DNA of 37,152 bases from CAZFNQ01 sp964520375 (GCA_964520375.1 CAZFNQ010000004.1:1-37152), one strand, 5' to 3'; positions 14,078-22,450 are shown, numbered from the stretch's first letter. The notes: generated from the letters alone by a model not told the origin. Program-made: numbers and translations.

Positions 14078-16288
14078 CTAAGAAGCCTCAGTTTCTTCTG
14101 GCTCATCATCTGGAATTTCATCATAGACATCCGGTTCAGCTGGCGTTTCGGGTTCTTGCTGAGTTCCAAAAACTTCGTCCATATTGCTAACTAAAACTTC
14201 ACGCGGGCGTGAACCATCGGCCGGACCGATAATGCCCTGCTCTTCCATGGCTTCAATCAGCCGAGCAGCTTTGCCGTAACCAATTCTAAGACGCCGTTGC
14301 AGCAAACTAGTGCTAGCCTTGTGTGCTTCCACCACAACACGCACGGCATCGCGGAAAATAGGCTCACTAGCTGTGTCAGCGTCCGATATTGTGCCGCCTC
14401 GGCCATTAAGTTGCACCGGTTGGCTAATAATTTCGTCATTGTACTGCGGTGGTCTCTGGGAACGTAAGAAGTCGGTTACTTTTTGGACTTCTCCAATTTC
14501 AATCAATGCGCCTTGAACCCGCTTTGGTTTGGGCATATCAGCTGTGCTAAATAGCATGTCACCCATGCCTAGCAGTTTCTCGGCTCCCATCATATCTATA
14601 ATGGTACGTGAATCTACTTGGCTAGTCGTCGTAAAGGCTACCCGAGCCGGAATATTAGCCTTTATAAGCCCTGTTATAACGTCAACACTAGGACGCTGAG
14701 TGGCAATTACTAGGTGTATACCAACCGCCCGAGCCTTTTGGGCAATACGTACAATTAGCGCTTCGACATCACGGGCGGCCATCATCATAAGATCAGCCAA
14801 CTCATCAATCACAATCACGATATAGGGCATACCTTCATCTTTTTTAAGCTGATTGTACTCATTAATGTTACGCATTCGGGCACCGGCTAGGGTTCTATAA
14901 CGCCGTTCCATTTCGGCTACCGCCCACTTTAAGGCACTAATGCACTTTTCAGGTTCAGTAATCACACCTGTTAGTAAGTGCGGAATGTCATTATAGGGTG
15001 ACAGTTCCACGTGCTTAGGGTCGACAAGTATCAGCTTAAGATCACTGGGGCTATTGCGATAAAGCAAGCTGGTTAAGACCGAGTTAATCATGACTGATTT
15101 ACCCGAGTTGGTCTGACCAGCTACTAGGAGATGAGGCATTTTATCCAGACTAGCGACGATTGGCATACCAGAAATATCCTTGCCAATCACAATACCAAGT
15201 GGATTTTTATAATCGGCCCACTCATTGCTGGTGAAAATGCTGGCCAAGCGCACCATAGCCGGTTTGATGTTTGGTACTTCTATACCTACAGCCTTTTTAC
15301 CTGGTATCGGTGCTTCAATGCGAATAGATTGAGCTGCTAAATCAAGTGCTAAATTATTTTCCAGCGCAGCAATTTTTGTTAGCTTTACGCCTGCTTGGGG
15401 CTTTAGGGTGTACTGTGTAACTCGCGGGCCAATGTTGGCGCCTTCCATTGCCACATCAATATTGAAGTTCTCAAAAGTTTCTTGAATAGTTTTGGCATTA
15501 GCTTCTACATCACCAGCATTAGCTTTGTCTTGTTTTTGGTTTAGCAAGTCAATCGAGGGGAATTTCCAATCTGGGTCGCTGGCAACAGTTAGAGCTTCAT
15601 TGTTCCCGGTGCTCATTTTTTGGGCGGTATTTCTAAGTGCGCCTAGGCGAGCAGAATTATCACCCCTAGAATGTTCGACTGGTACACCTTCGTTTAGTTT
15701 AAACGGACTGTCGCCTGTTTTTTGCTTGAGGGCTGCTAAATCAGTATCTTCTTCACTGCGTTTAAATAATCCAGCAAATTTCATAAGCACCTGGGGCGAT
15801 ACACCAAAGGCGTAAAAAAATGCCAACAGAGCAAAGGCAAAAAACATTAGCCCAGCCGGCCATTTATCAATCGCATTTAAGATAGTGCTGCCGATAAGAC
15901 GCCCGGCTTCGCCGCCGTGACCGCCGGAGTATTCACCGACATCATTTTTGGTAGCAAAGCTAACATAAAACCAACTGGAGGTTAGTGCTAGAGCTACTAA
16001 CATACTTATAAATTTACCCAGCGGCACCCGTTTATCTTCACTGTTAAACTTCATAACACCGAAAAATATCAAAGCAATTGGAGTAAGATAAGCTGCCCAG
16101 CCCAGCAGCCAATATGTACCGTTAAATAAACCTTTGGGTAGTGAGCCGCCAGTGCCAAAACCACCCAGTAATATAAAAACTGCTGCTACCATTAAAATAA
16201 TGGCGCCAGCCAACGGCCAAAAGGCCGATTGCTCTTCTTTGACTTCGGCTTTTTTTCGTGACCGTGTTTGTTTTTTCTTTTTAGCCAT
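14078..16288 (-). CDS. ftsK: DNA translocase FtsK/SpoIIIE
   Basis: FtsK pumps chromosomal DNA through the closing septum. The 736-residue protein has a Lys/Arg-rich start, four membrane helices (about 24-44, 57-77, 92-112, 143-163), a short linker (about 170-250) instead of the long one in E. coli, and a RecA-like motor. Walker A is GQTNSGKS (391-398) and Walker B is VIVIDELADL (about 491-500). The C-terminal winged-helix gamma domain that reads KOPS-type sequences is present (TSLLQRRLRIGYGKAARLIEAMEEQG). An acidic tail follows. An extended -10 (TGATATAAT) lies 11 nt upstream, overlapping the end of the preceding orphan gene. Confidence 0.95.
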   Translation of the reverse strand: MAKKKKQTRSRKKAEVKEEQSAFWPLAGAIILMVAAVFILLGGFGTGGSLPKGLFNGTYWLLGWAAYLTPIALIFFGVMKFNSEDKRVPLGKFISMLVALALTSSWFYVSFATKNDVGEYSGGHGGEAGRLIGSTILNAIDKWPAGLMFFAFALLAFFYAFGVSPQVLMKFAGLFKRSEEDTDLAALKQKTGDSPFKLNEGVPVEHSRGDNSARLGALRNTAQKMSTGNNEALTVASDPDWKFPSIDLLNQKQDKANAGDVEANAKTIQETFENFNIDVAMEGANIGPRVTQYTLKPQAGVKLTKIAALENNLALDLAAQSIRIEAPIPGKKAVGIEVPNIKPAMVRLASIFTSNEWADYKNPLGIVIGKDISGMPIVASLDKMPHLLVAGQTNSGKSVMINSVLTSLLYRNSPSDLKLILVDPKHVELSPYNDIPHLLTGVITEPEKCISALKWAVAEMERRYRTLAGARMRNINEYNQLKKDEGMPYIVIVIDELADLMMMAARDVEALIVRIAQKARAVGIHLVIATQRPSVDVITGLIKANIPARVAFTTTSQVDSRTIIDMMGAEKLLGMGDMLFSTADMPKPKRVQGALIEIGEVQKVTDFLRSQRPPQYNDEIISQPVQLNGRGGTISDADTASEPIFRDAVRVVVEAHKASTSLLQRRLRIGYGKAARLIEAMEEQGIIGPADGSRPREVLVSNMDEVFGTQQEPETPAEPDVYDEIPDDEPEETEAS

Positions 16289-16299
16289 TAGTGGTACTA

Positions 16300-16308
16300 A
16301 TTATATCA
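16300..16308 (-). promoter_or_regulatory. Extended -10 promoter of ftsK
   Basis: TGATATAAT on the minus strand is a perfect TGn-TATAAT element ending 11 bases before the ftsK ATG, so the transcript should have a leader of only about four bases. The element overlaps the stop region of the 92-aa gene upstream. Confidence 0.55.
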
Positions 16309-16584
16309 TTCTTGAGGGATAGATAACTTTTTGTGCAGCCTATGAGTTTTTATTTCATTGTCAATTGTTTCCCAGCTTTTTATAAATTCATCGACTTCTA
16401 TAAGTCCATTTGTCACATCCACGGCAAGATAAAATCTCTGCGTCATAAGTTTATATAACTCAGGGTCGTCACCAGACTCTGCAAATAAGCTCAAGCGGGT
16501 TAAAAAACTTGGATCGTATTCGGGTATAGGAATTTTTTCGAGAGGTGGTTTTGGTTCATATTCATTATGCATACCATCATTCAT
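16306..16584 (-). CDS. Orphan 92-aa acidic protein with leaderless promoter
   Basis: I do not recognise this family. The product has a Pro-rich start (EPKPPLEKIPIPEYDPSF) followed by predicted helices (FLTRLSLFAESGDDPELYKLMTQRF and IEVDEFIKSWETIDNEIKTHRLHKKL). There is no signal peptide or membrane helix, so it is probably cytoplasmic. Expression is well supported by a TTGACA-N17-TATAGT promoter whose -10 ends six bases before the ATG. It lies between ftsK and another orphan of similar size. Confidence 0.65.
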   Translation of the reverse strand: MNDGMHNEYEPKPPLEKIPIPEYDPSFLTRLSLFAESGDDPELYKLMTQRFYLAVDVTNGLIEVDEFIKSWETIDNEIKTHRLHKKLSIPQE

Positions 16585-16590
16585 AGTATT

Positions 16591-16619
16591 ACTATAGCAA
16601 TATTAACAACATTTGTCAA
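16591..16619 (-). promoter_or_regulatory. Consensus promoter giving a leaderless transcript (92-aa gene)
   Basis: TTGACA (16614-16619) and TATAGT (16591-16596) are 17 bp apart on the minus strand. Six bases then separate the -10 from the ATG at 16584, so transcription should start at the A of the ATG. Confidence 0.75.
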
Positions 16620-16637
16620 TTAGCCTGTTGCTTATAT

Positions 16638-16889
16638 CTATCGATGCAGTGGAGTAACAGGACTGTCTTGCTCAGCTCGCGCAGCAGTTGTTTTAGGATC
16701 TGTTCCAGTTGCTGGAAATTGAAGCACTTCAGCACTCTTACTATGCGCAAATCTATCGAAAGCATCTTGATCGGCTTCGGTATCTGGATTAGTAACTCGG
16801 GCAGCGTCAAACTGCCTTTGACCACTAGCTTTATATTCTTTTAACATTCTTTGTTCTTCGCCGCTATCTATGGAGATAACTTCTTTCAT
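16638..16889 (-). CDS. Orphan 83-aa hydrophilic protein with leaderless promoter
   Basis: No family is recognised. The sequence starts MKEVISIDSGEEQRMLKEYK and is rich in Glu, Asp, Lys, Ala and Thr, with a probable helical first half and a disordered C-terminal half ending TPLHR. No membrane segment is present. It has its own perfect TTGACA-N17-TATAAT promoter and is separated from the next orphan gene by that gene's promoter, so the two are arranged in tandem but transcribed separately. Confidence 0.65.
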   Translation of the reverse strand: MKEVISIDSGEEQRMLKEYKASGQRQFDAARVTNPDTEADQDAFDRFAHSKSAEVLQFPATGTDPKTTAARAEQDSPVTPLHR

Positions 16890-16896
16890 GTATAGT

Positions 16897-16925
16897 ATTA
16901 TACATTATAAATATCTTAATGTCAA
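16897..16925 (-). promoter_or_regulatory. Perfect consensus promoter giving a leaderless transcript (83-aa gene)
   Basis: TTGACA (16920-16925), 17 bp, TATAAT (16897-16902), then seven bases and the ATG at 16889. This is the best promoter match in the window and predicts strong constitutive transcription starting at or one base before the start codon. Confidence 0.85.
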
Positions 16926-16937
16926 TCTTGATGAGTT

Positions 16938-18977
16938 TCAGTCAATGCGGGCGTCTTGATTTAACAGCTTGGCGCGCATTTGTTGGAAGCGCTTTTGCAG
17001 CTCCTCAGTGGGTTCAGGTGCGGTTTTGCCATTTGTATCACCATTTGTACCATTGATTGGCTTTTCCCCGCCCTTGGCACCGATAATATTGACCACCGGT
17101 ATAACAATTGGGCTGCGCTGGGTCTGTTCAAATAAAAAGTGCGTAATATGATCTTTAAGCTCGGCTTTAAATCTGTCTAAATCAACCCGCTTGAACCGTT
17201 GCGTTACTGCTCGACGTAGTTCGGCCCTAAAAGCGTTCATGAGTTCCTCGTTATCGCGCATATATATGAAGCCGCGGCTAATAATATCTGGGCTGGTTAG
17301 TAGGTTTCCGGTCTTTTTATCTATTGTCAAAATAACTGCTACCAGGCCTTCCTCAGCCAACATTAAACGGTCCTTAATAACCACATTGCTGACAATAGCA
17401 CCGGTTTGATCAACCAGCACCGTACCGTGCGGTACTTGGCCAATAGTTTCCATATGGTCCGGTGTAAAGCCAATGACTTGGCCGTTTTCGGCATTGAGGG
17501 TATTTTTGCGTGGAATACCTTGCTCAACCGCTAATTCAATGTAGCTTTGCTTTACCCTATAAGCCCCATATATAGGAACAAAATATTTGGGTTTAGTCAT
17601 TTGTATCATCTCTGCGTACTCATCGCGTGAGGCGTGACCGGATACATGTAGTGGACCAATACCGTCTAATTCATGGTTAACATGCTGGAAGACATGTACG
17701 CCCTTTCGTACCATATCATCTACCATACCAGCGATTAGGGCGTCATTGCCGCTTTCGGGAATGGCGCTGCTGCTTAGTACAACCGTATCTTGTTCTTTGA
17801 GTTTAATGTGTTTGTGATCACCTGCTGCCATGCGCTGTAGTGCGGAGTTTGGTTCGCCTTGGCTGCCAGTACAGACTATTACTACGTCATTGTCTTTGAG
17901 ACTCGACATACTGGCAATTGGTACAAATGTGCCTTTGGGAACCCGCACAAAGCCGTGACGGACAGCCATTTCAAGCGTACTGACGAGACTACGGCCATCT
18001 AGAGCTATTTTTTTGTTGTGGTGAACGGCAGCATTTATGATCATCTGGATACGGTTAATGTTAGTTGAGAACATGGCCATAAATATACGCCCCGGGGCGC
18101 GGTCCATAATATCAATGAAACTTGGTTCAATGGTGCTTTCAGACGGGGTGCGGCCCAGTCGTTCTACAGACGTGCTTTCACTCAATAGTACTAAAACACC
18201 TTCTTGACCTAGTTGTTTCAGGCGGTCGGTGTCAGTCCGCTCGTGATCAAGCGGATTGGGATCAAGTCTAAAGTCTCCGCTGTTAATTACCCGCCCGACT
18301 GGTGTATCCAGAACAATAATTGTACTACCTGGTATGGAGTGGGTAACCCGCACCAGTTCCACCATGAATGGGCCAATTTTTAGCCTTTCATGCGTGTTTT
18401 CGTTCATAGTAACAGTCTTGAGCTCAAAGCCATCGGGCATAGGTAGGCTAAAGTTACCAAATATTTCTTCTACCCGGCCAATAGTAAATTTAGAGCCATA
18501 AATTGGTGCCGGGAACAGTGGCGCAATGTGTGGCAGCGCACCAATATGGTCCAGGTGTCCATGGGTAATTATGTAAGCTCTGAGCTTATGCTTGATGCTA
18601 TCTATATAGGTGGTGTCAGCAATACCATAGTTAATGCCTGGCAAATCTACACCCAAGTCGTTGCCGGCATCCATGATAATGGCATCATTTAGATATTCTA
18701 CTAATATTAGGTTTTTAGAGCCGGCGCCGTCCATACCCCCTAGACCAATTATTTTTAGACGTGGGCGGTCGTCTATTAGATTAGCCCGCTTGGGCTGGCT
18801 TTGAGTTTGCTGTCCAGCCGCAGTCGAATATTGGTTGGCGATACGGTGGGCATCGTCTTGGCTGCGCTTTTGGGCCCGAATGGCTGCACCACGTGAGGCG
18901 CTACGACCTAGGGGCGCAGGTTTGGCAGAATTATTATTCGCCGGTTTAGGTTTATGATAGTTTTTGTTGTTGTTCAT
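16938..18977 (-). CDS. rnj: Ribonuclease J
   Basis: RNase J is a metallo-beta-lactamase/beta-CASP nuclease with endonuclease and 5'-3' exonuclease activity. The 679-residue product has a disordered, basic N-terminal extension of about 70 residues (Asn, Lys, Ala, Gln rich). The catalytic domain follows, with THGHLDHIGALPH (HGHLDH at 139-144 binds two metals) and a beta-CASP domain including CTGSQGEPNSAL and VSGHASRDEYAEM. A C-terminal domain and a short Gly/Asn/Thr-rich linker to a final helix complete it. The extension is longer than in Bacillus (about 555 residues in all). It ends an RNA-metabolism run with truB, rpsO and pnp, and AGAAAGG precedes its ATG. Confidence 0.93.
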   Translation of the reverse strand: MNNNKNYHKPKPANNNSAKPAPLGRSASRGAAIRAQKRSQDDAHRIANQYSTAAGQQTQSQPKRANLIDDRPRLKIIGLGGMDGAGSKNLILVEYLNDAIIMDAGNDLGVDLPGINYGIADTTYIDSIKHKLRAYIITHGHLDHIGALPHIAPLFPAPIYGSKFTIGRVEEIFGNFSLPMPDGFELKTVTMNENTHERLKIGPFMVELVRVTHSIPGSTIIVLDTPVGRVINSGDFRLDPNPLDHERTDTDRLKQLGQEGVLVLLSESTSVERLGRTPSESTIEPSFIDIMDRAPGRIFMAMFSTNINRIQMIINAAVHHNKKIALDGRSLVSTLEMAVRHGFVRVPKGTFVPIASMSSLKDNDVVIVCTGSQGEPNSALQRMAAGDHKHIKLKEQDTVVLSSSAIPESGNDALIAGMVDDMVRKGVHVFQHVNHELDGIGPLHVSGHASRDEYAEMIQMTKPKYFVPIYGAYRVKQSYIELAVEQGIPRKNTLNAENGQVIGFTPDHMETIGQVPHGTVLVDQTGAIVSNVVIKDRLMLAEEGLVAVILTIDKKTGNLLTSPDIISRGFIYMRDNEELMNAFRAELRRAVTQRFKRVDLDRFKAELKDHITHFLFEQTQRSPIVIPVVNIIGAKGGEKPINGTNGDTNGKTAPEPTEELQKRFQQMRAKLLNQDARID

Positions 18978-19006
18978 ATTGTTTATACCTTTCTGGTTTA
19001 CAAATG

Positions 19007-19585
19007 TTATTTCTTATTTAATTTCTTGAGTATTGTTGGAATTTTGGCAAAATCGTCTATTAGAGTTTGCCTCATGGCGCCGTTATATAACGCCGCAGCC
19101 GGATGAAATAGGGGTAAGTATATCTGGCCTTTGTATCTCTTAGGCTGGCCATGGACCTGTGAAATTGACAGGTCGGGTAAAAAGCAGTTCAGGCTGTGCC
19201 TTCCCAGGGTTACCACTACTTTAGGTTCAATTGCATCTAACTGACGCTCTAAATATGGTAAAAACTCAGTCTTTTCTTCCGGATATGGATCTCGGTTATT
19301 TGGCGGTCGATACTTCACAATGTTGGTAATGTACACATCCCCACGTTTGAGACCTATCATGGCCAGCATGTCGTTTAAAAACTTGCCGGCGGCGCCTACA
19401 AACGGCAGACCTTGTTCATCCTCGTTTTTTCCCGGTGCTTCACCAATAAAGACTAGGTCACTATTGGCATTACCATCGCCAAAAACGAGTTGTTTGGCTT
19501 GCTTGGCCAAATCTGGACAGACATTATTATGCGAAATATCTGCCTTAATTTGATCGAGTTTAACCTGCTTGGATTCAGTGCTCAT
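19007..19585 (-). CDS. Family-4-like uracil-DNA glycosylase lacking most Fe-S cysteines
   Basis: Family 4 UDGs remove uracil from DNA in base excision repair. The 192-residue product has motif A GEAPGKNEDEQG, the GLPFVGAAGKFL loop, TNIVKYRPPNNRDP and the motif B region LFHPAAAL. Family 4 enzymes normally hold a 4Fe-4S cluster on four cysteines. Here only the Cys in NNVCPDL remains; its partner three residues before is Asn, VKC is VKY, and the fourth position in EEKTEFLPYL is Phe. The enzyme should therefore lack the cluster. The ATG at 19585 is chosen; an in-frame GTG lies two codons upstream. It sits between the small membrane protein and RNase J. Confidence 0.85.
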   Translation of the reverse strand: MSTESKQVKLDQIKADISHNNVCPDLAKQAKQLVFGDGNANSDLVFIGEAPGKNEDEQGLPFVGAAGKFLNDMLAMIGLKRGDVYITNIVKYRPPNNRDPYPEEKTEFLPYLERQLDAIEPKVVVTLGRHSLNCFLPDLSISQVHGQPKRYKGQIYLPLFHPAAALYNGAMRQTLIDDFAKIPTILKKLNKK

Positions 19586-19603
19586 TGGCACCCTACCCCT
19601 TAT

Positions 19604-19807
19604 CTAATGACCTTTGATAGCTTTAATGAATCTATTAATTGCGATTGTTAAAAACAAAAATGTTAAAAAGTATTGCTGAAGACTACCGGTCTCAATTGCC
19701 CTTGAGGCAATTAGATATGTGGCCAGTAATGCAAGAACGCCAATACTGAAGCTGCCGCGTCGGCTTTGCCAGAAATTAGTTTGAGTATTGCTAGTTGTTT
19801 TTGCCAT
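19604..19807 (-). CDS. Small membrane protein (67 aa)
   Basis: The product has a short polar N-terminus and two probable membrane helices (about 20-36, FSIGVLALLATYLIASRA, and 44-60, YFLTFLFLTIAINRFI), with a basic C-terminal end. No family is recognised. Expression is supported by a strong GGGGGAG ribosome binding site and by its position 12 nt after pnp in the same transcription unit. Confidence 0.65.
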   Translation of the reverse strand: MAKTTSNTQTNFWQSRRGSFSIGVLALLATYLIASRAIETGSLQQYFLTFLFLTIAINRFIKAIKGH

Positions 19808-19819
19808 AAAACGCTCCCC

Positions 19820-21961
19820 CTATTCTCTAGTCTTGTCGCTTTGGTCTCGTTTTGCTGCCCGCATACTGAGCTGCAGACGACCACGGTCATCAATAGCCAC
19901 TAATTTAACAGTTACTAAGTCGCCTTCTTTTACAACATCGCTTGGTTTATTAACTCGTTCCTCGGCCATTTCACTGACATGCACCAAGCCCTCTTTACCA
20001 GGCATAATTTCAACAAAGGCACCGAAATCCAGTACGCTCACCACTCGGCATTTTTCGTAAATCTTACCGACTTCCGGTTCGGCCGTTATACTTTGAATAT
20101 ATTGCTTAGCACCTTCAATCGACTTTTTATCTGGGCTAGCAATAAACACAGTGCCATCGTCTTTAATGTCAATTTCAGCGCCAGTTTCAGCAATAATCTT
20201 ATTAATGGTTTCACCGCCCTTACCAATGACTTCACGAATTTTTTCAGGATTTATCTTTATTGATTCTACCCGTGGAGCGTAAGGACTCATGTCGGCACGC
20301 GGACTAGATAATATACTGAGCATGTGATTTAAAATAGCGCTGCGAGCCTTTTTGCCTTGTTCCAGCGCCTTAGCCAAAATTTCAACCGGTAGACCGTGAA
20401 CTTTCATATCCATCTGCAAAGCCGTAATACCTTTTTCTGTGCCGGCAACCTTAAAGTCCATATCACCAGCAAAATCTTCAGCATCAGCAATATCACTTAG
20501 GATGTACGGCTTGTTGCCATCGAGCATCAGACCCATGGCTACGCCGCTAACCGGCCGCTTAATTGGTACGCCAGCATCCATTAGCGCCAAACAGCTACTG
20601 CAGGTAGCTGCCATGCTGGTACTGCCATTTTGGCTCATAATCTCTGTAACCGAACGGATGGTGTATGGAAAGTCAGCTTCTAGAGGTAATACAGCTTCTA
20701 GGGCCCTTTCTGCCAGGTAGCCATGGCCAATTTCTCGTCTTCCTGGGCTACCCAGGCGGCGGACTTCGCCTACTGTATAGCCGGGAGCGTTGTAATGATG
20801 CAAAAAACGTCGTTCACCTTCTCGCTCCATAGTATCTACTAACTGCACATAGCTAAGTGGTGCCAGCGTCACAATATTTAAAGCCTGAGTCATACCACGG
20901 GTAAACAGGCTAGAGCCATGGGCCCTAGGCAACAGACCAACTTCGCTTGATAGCGGTCGAATTTCATCAAGTTTACGGCCATCAGGACGGACATTTTCTT
21001 TGACAATTCCGTCACGAACATCATTATGTAAGGCCATAGTGAAAGCATCGTCATACTCGCGCTTTACCTCACTAAAACCGTCCTCGCCAATCTCTTCACT
21101 AAAATGATCATACATGGCCTCGCGCAGTCGGTTAACCAGATCATTGCGCTCCGGATATGCTAGGCGCATACCAGTTCCAAGCTTACCGGCTAACCAGGTT
21201 TCTACTCGTTTTTGAATATCCTCATCTGGTAATAACAAAGTGTAGTCCTGTGGCGATACACCAACTTTTTGGACTAGTTCTTGCTGCAGTTTAATAGCCG
21301 GTTGAATTGCCTTTTGGGCAAATTCCAATGCTTCGACTACTTGAGACTCGCTGACTTCATGTGCACCTGCCTCCACCATCATAATACCGTCTTTGGTTCC
21401 GGCGACTACTAGATCAAGTCCATTGCTAAGCTGTTCAGCGCTAGCAAAAGCTTTTAGCTTGCCATCAACCAAACCAACCCGGACACCAGCCACCGGACCC
21501 TCAAAAGGAGCACCGGTTAACAAAAAGGCGGCACTCATGGCTATCATCGCTACCATATCCGGTCTAAAGTCTGGATCCATGCTCAGGACCGTGGCGACAC
21601 CCTGGGCTTCATGCCTGTAGCCTTTAGGCCACAGCGGGCGAATTGGACGGTCTATTAAACGGCCAATTAAGATGGCATCATCACTGGGTCGGCCTTCTCT
21701 TTTAATAAAGCGGCTACCACTAATTTTGCCGGCGGCATACATTTTTTCTTCGTAATCAATAGACAGTGGGAAGTAGTCAAAGCCATGCACTGGTTTATCG
21801 GCAACCATGGCAGTGCCAAGCACCACAGTGTCACCATAGCGTGCCAATACTGAGGCACTGGTTCTAAAACCAACTCGGCCAACCTCTAGTGACAATTTTT
21901 TGCCACAAAAGTCGGTTTCTACTTTTATAATTTTTTTACCAAACGGATTTATTGTAGTCAC
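19820..21961 (-). CDS. pnp: Polynucleotide phosphorylase
   Basis: PNPase degrades RNA from the 3' end using phosphate. The 713-residue product has two RNase PH domains (the second with SDIADAEDFAGDMDFKVAGT, which carries the catalytic acidic residues). The linking helical domain is followed by a KH domain (IREVIGKGGETINKII, with GKGG) and an S1 domain (ILDFGAFVEI-like, HVSEMAEERV). Length is typical. The start codon is GTG. It follows rpsO as in many bacteria and is preceded by a 173-nt leader with three hairpins, reminiscent of the autoregulated pnp leader of E. coli. Confidence 0.96.
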   Translation of the reverse strand: MTTINPFGKKIIKVETDFCGKKLSLEVGRVGFRTSASVLARYGDTVVLGTAMVADKPVHGFDYFPLSIDYEEKMYAAGKISGSRFIKREGRPSDDAILIGRLIDRPIRPLWPKGYRHEAQGVATVLSMDPDFRPDMVAMIAMSAAFLLTGAPFEGPVAGVRVGLVDGKLKAFASAEQLSNGLDLVVAGTKDGIMMVEAGAHEVSESQVVEALEFAQKAIQPAIKLQQELVQKVGVSPQDYTLLLPDEDIQKRVETWLAGKLGTGMRLAYPERNDLVNRLREAMYDHFSEEIGEDGFSEVKREYDDAFTMALHNDVRDGIVKENVRPDGRKLDEIRPLSSEVGLLPRAHGSSLFTRGMTQALNIVTLAPLSYVQLVDTMEREGERRFLHHYNAPGYTVGEVRRLGSPGRREIGHGYLAERALEAVLPLEADFPYTIRSVTEIMSQNGSTSMAATCSSCLALMDAGVPIKRPVSGVAMGLMLDGNKPYILSDIADAEDFAGDMDFKVAGTEKGITALQMDMKVHGLPVEILAKALEQGKKARSAILNHMLSILSSPRADMSPYAPRVESIKINPEKIREVIGKGGETINKIIAETGAEIDIKDDGTVFIASPDKKSIEGAKQYIQSITAEPEVGKIYEKCRVVSVLDFGAFVEIMPGKEGLVHVSEMAEERVNKPSDVVKEGDLVTVKLVAIDDRGRLQLSMRAAKRDQSDKTRE

Positions 21962-21984
21962 GCTTGTTATCTTTCCTTTCTAGG

Positions 21985-22040
21985 TAGGTAACGAGGTTCA
22001 ACCGTTCGCTATAGCGCGAATAGCTGTGCTTCATTACCTA
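21985..22040 (-). promoter_or_regulatory. Long stem-loop in the pnp leader
   Basis: TAGGTAACGA (21985-21994) pairs with TCATTACCTA (22031-22040) to make a 10-bp stem (one G-U in RNA). Inside it a second stem, TTCGC with GCGAA (22005-22009 and 22016-22020), forms a stacked hairpin. It lies just upstream of the pnp ribosome binding site. In E. coli a comparable leader hairpin is cut by RNase III and used for PNPase autoregulation; the same role here is inference. Confidence 0.5.
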
Positions 22041-22055
22041 CATTATTAATATTTA

Positions 22056-22072
22056 CTAGAATTTGATTCTAG
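22056..22072 (-). promoter_or_regulatory. Short hairpin in the rpsO-pnp interval
   Basis: CTAGAAT and ATTCTAG form a 7-bp perfect stem with a three-base loop. It lies between the two larger hairpins and overlaps the heptamer-periodic stretch. Confidence 0.4.
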
Positions 22073-22076
22073 ATTG

Positions 22077-22113
22077 CAGATTTTAGCGTTGGGTACTGTC
22101 GTTCTAAAATCTG
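22077..22113 (-). promoter_or_regulatory. Stem-loop downstream of rpsO
   Basis: CAGATTTTAG (22077-22086) and CTAAAATCTG (22104-22113) form a perfect 10-bp stem with a 17-base loop, 22 nt after the rpsO stop. No U-run follows, so it is more likely an RNA stability or processing element than an intrinsic terminator. The same bases show 7-bp periodicity. Confidence 0.45.
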
Positions 22114-22134
22114 GTGTCCAAAATCCAACTTTGT

Positions 22135-22401
22135 CTATTTGCGAATACCTAGCTTGTCAATTAATGCCAAATACTTTTTACTGTCTCGTTTAGATATGTA
22201 GCGGAGTAAGCGCCGGCGTTGGCCAACCATTTGCAGTAGCCCTCGGCGGGTAGCATGATCTTTTTTGTTGGTTTTTAGATGATTAGTTAATTCAGCAATC
22301 CGCTTTGTTAGAATACCAACCTGAACAGCCGGGCTGCCGGTGTCCTTTTTGTTGGTTTGCAAAGCGTCAATGGTCGCTTTTTTATCTTCACCACTGATCA
22401 T
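22135..22401 (-). CDS. rpsO: 30S ribosomal protein uS15
   Basis: The 88-residue protein matches uS15 throughout: DTGSPAVQVGILTKRIAELTNHLK, then HATRRGLLQMVGQRRRLLRYI. It binds 16S rRNA early in 30S assembly. It sits between truB and pnp, the order found in E. coli and many other bacteria. Its own promoter predicts a leader of about five nucleotides with no ribosome binding site. Confidence 0.97.
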   Translation of the reverse strand: MISGEDKKATIDALQTNKKDTGSPAVQVGILTKRIAELTNHLKTNKKDHATRRGLLQMVGQRRRLLRYISKRDSKKYLALIDKLGIRK

Positions 22402-22412
22402 ATCTTGTATGC

Positions 22413-22441
22413 ATTTTAACAGATTTGGGTTGAGTTATCAA
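22413..22441 (-). promoter_or_regulatory. rpsO promoter with near-leaderless start
   Basis: TTGATA (22436-22441) and TAAAAT (22413-22418) are 17 bp apart on the minus strand. The -10 ends 11 bases before the ATG, so the leader should be about five bases. It overlaps the intergenic space after truB. Confidence 0.6.
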
Positions 22442-22450
22442 GTACAAAAA

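Larger units (their letters stand above)
22056..22132. repeat. Degenerate heptamer-periodic repeat (rpsO-pnp interval)
   Basis: Read in 7-base steps on the plus strand, related units recur: CTAGAAT, TTGATTC, then TAGATTG, CAGATTT, and later TAAAATC and CAAAATC. About 11 units span the stretch with variable conservation. The hairpins here are made from these units. Confidence 0.4.

Noticed and set aside
15492..15815. 107-codon plus-strand open frame
   Set aside because: It is antisense to the ftsK linker and has no start context.
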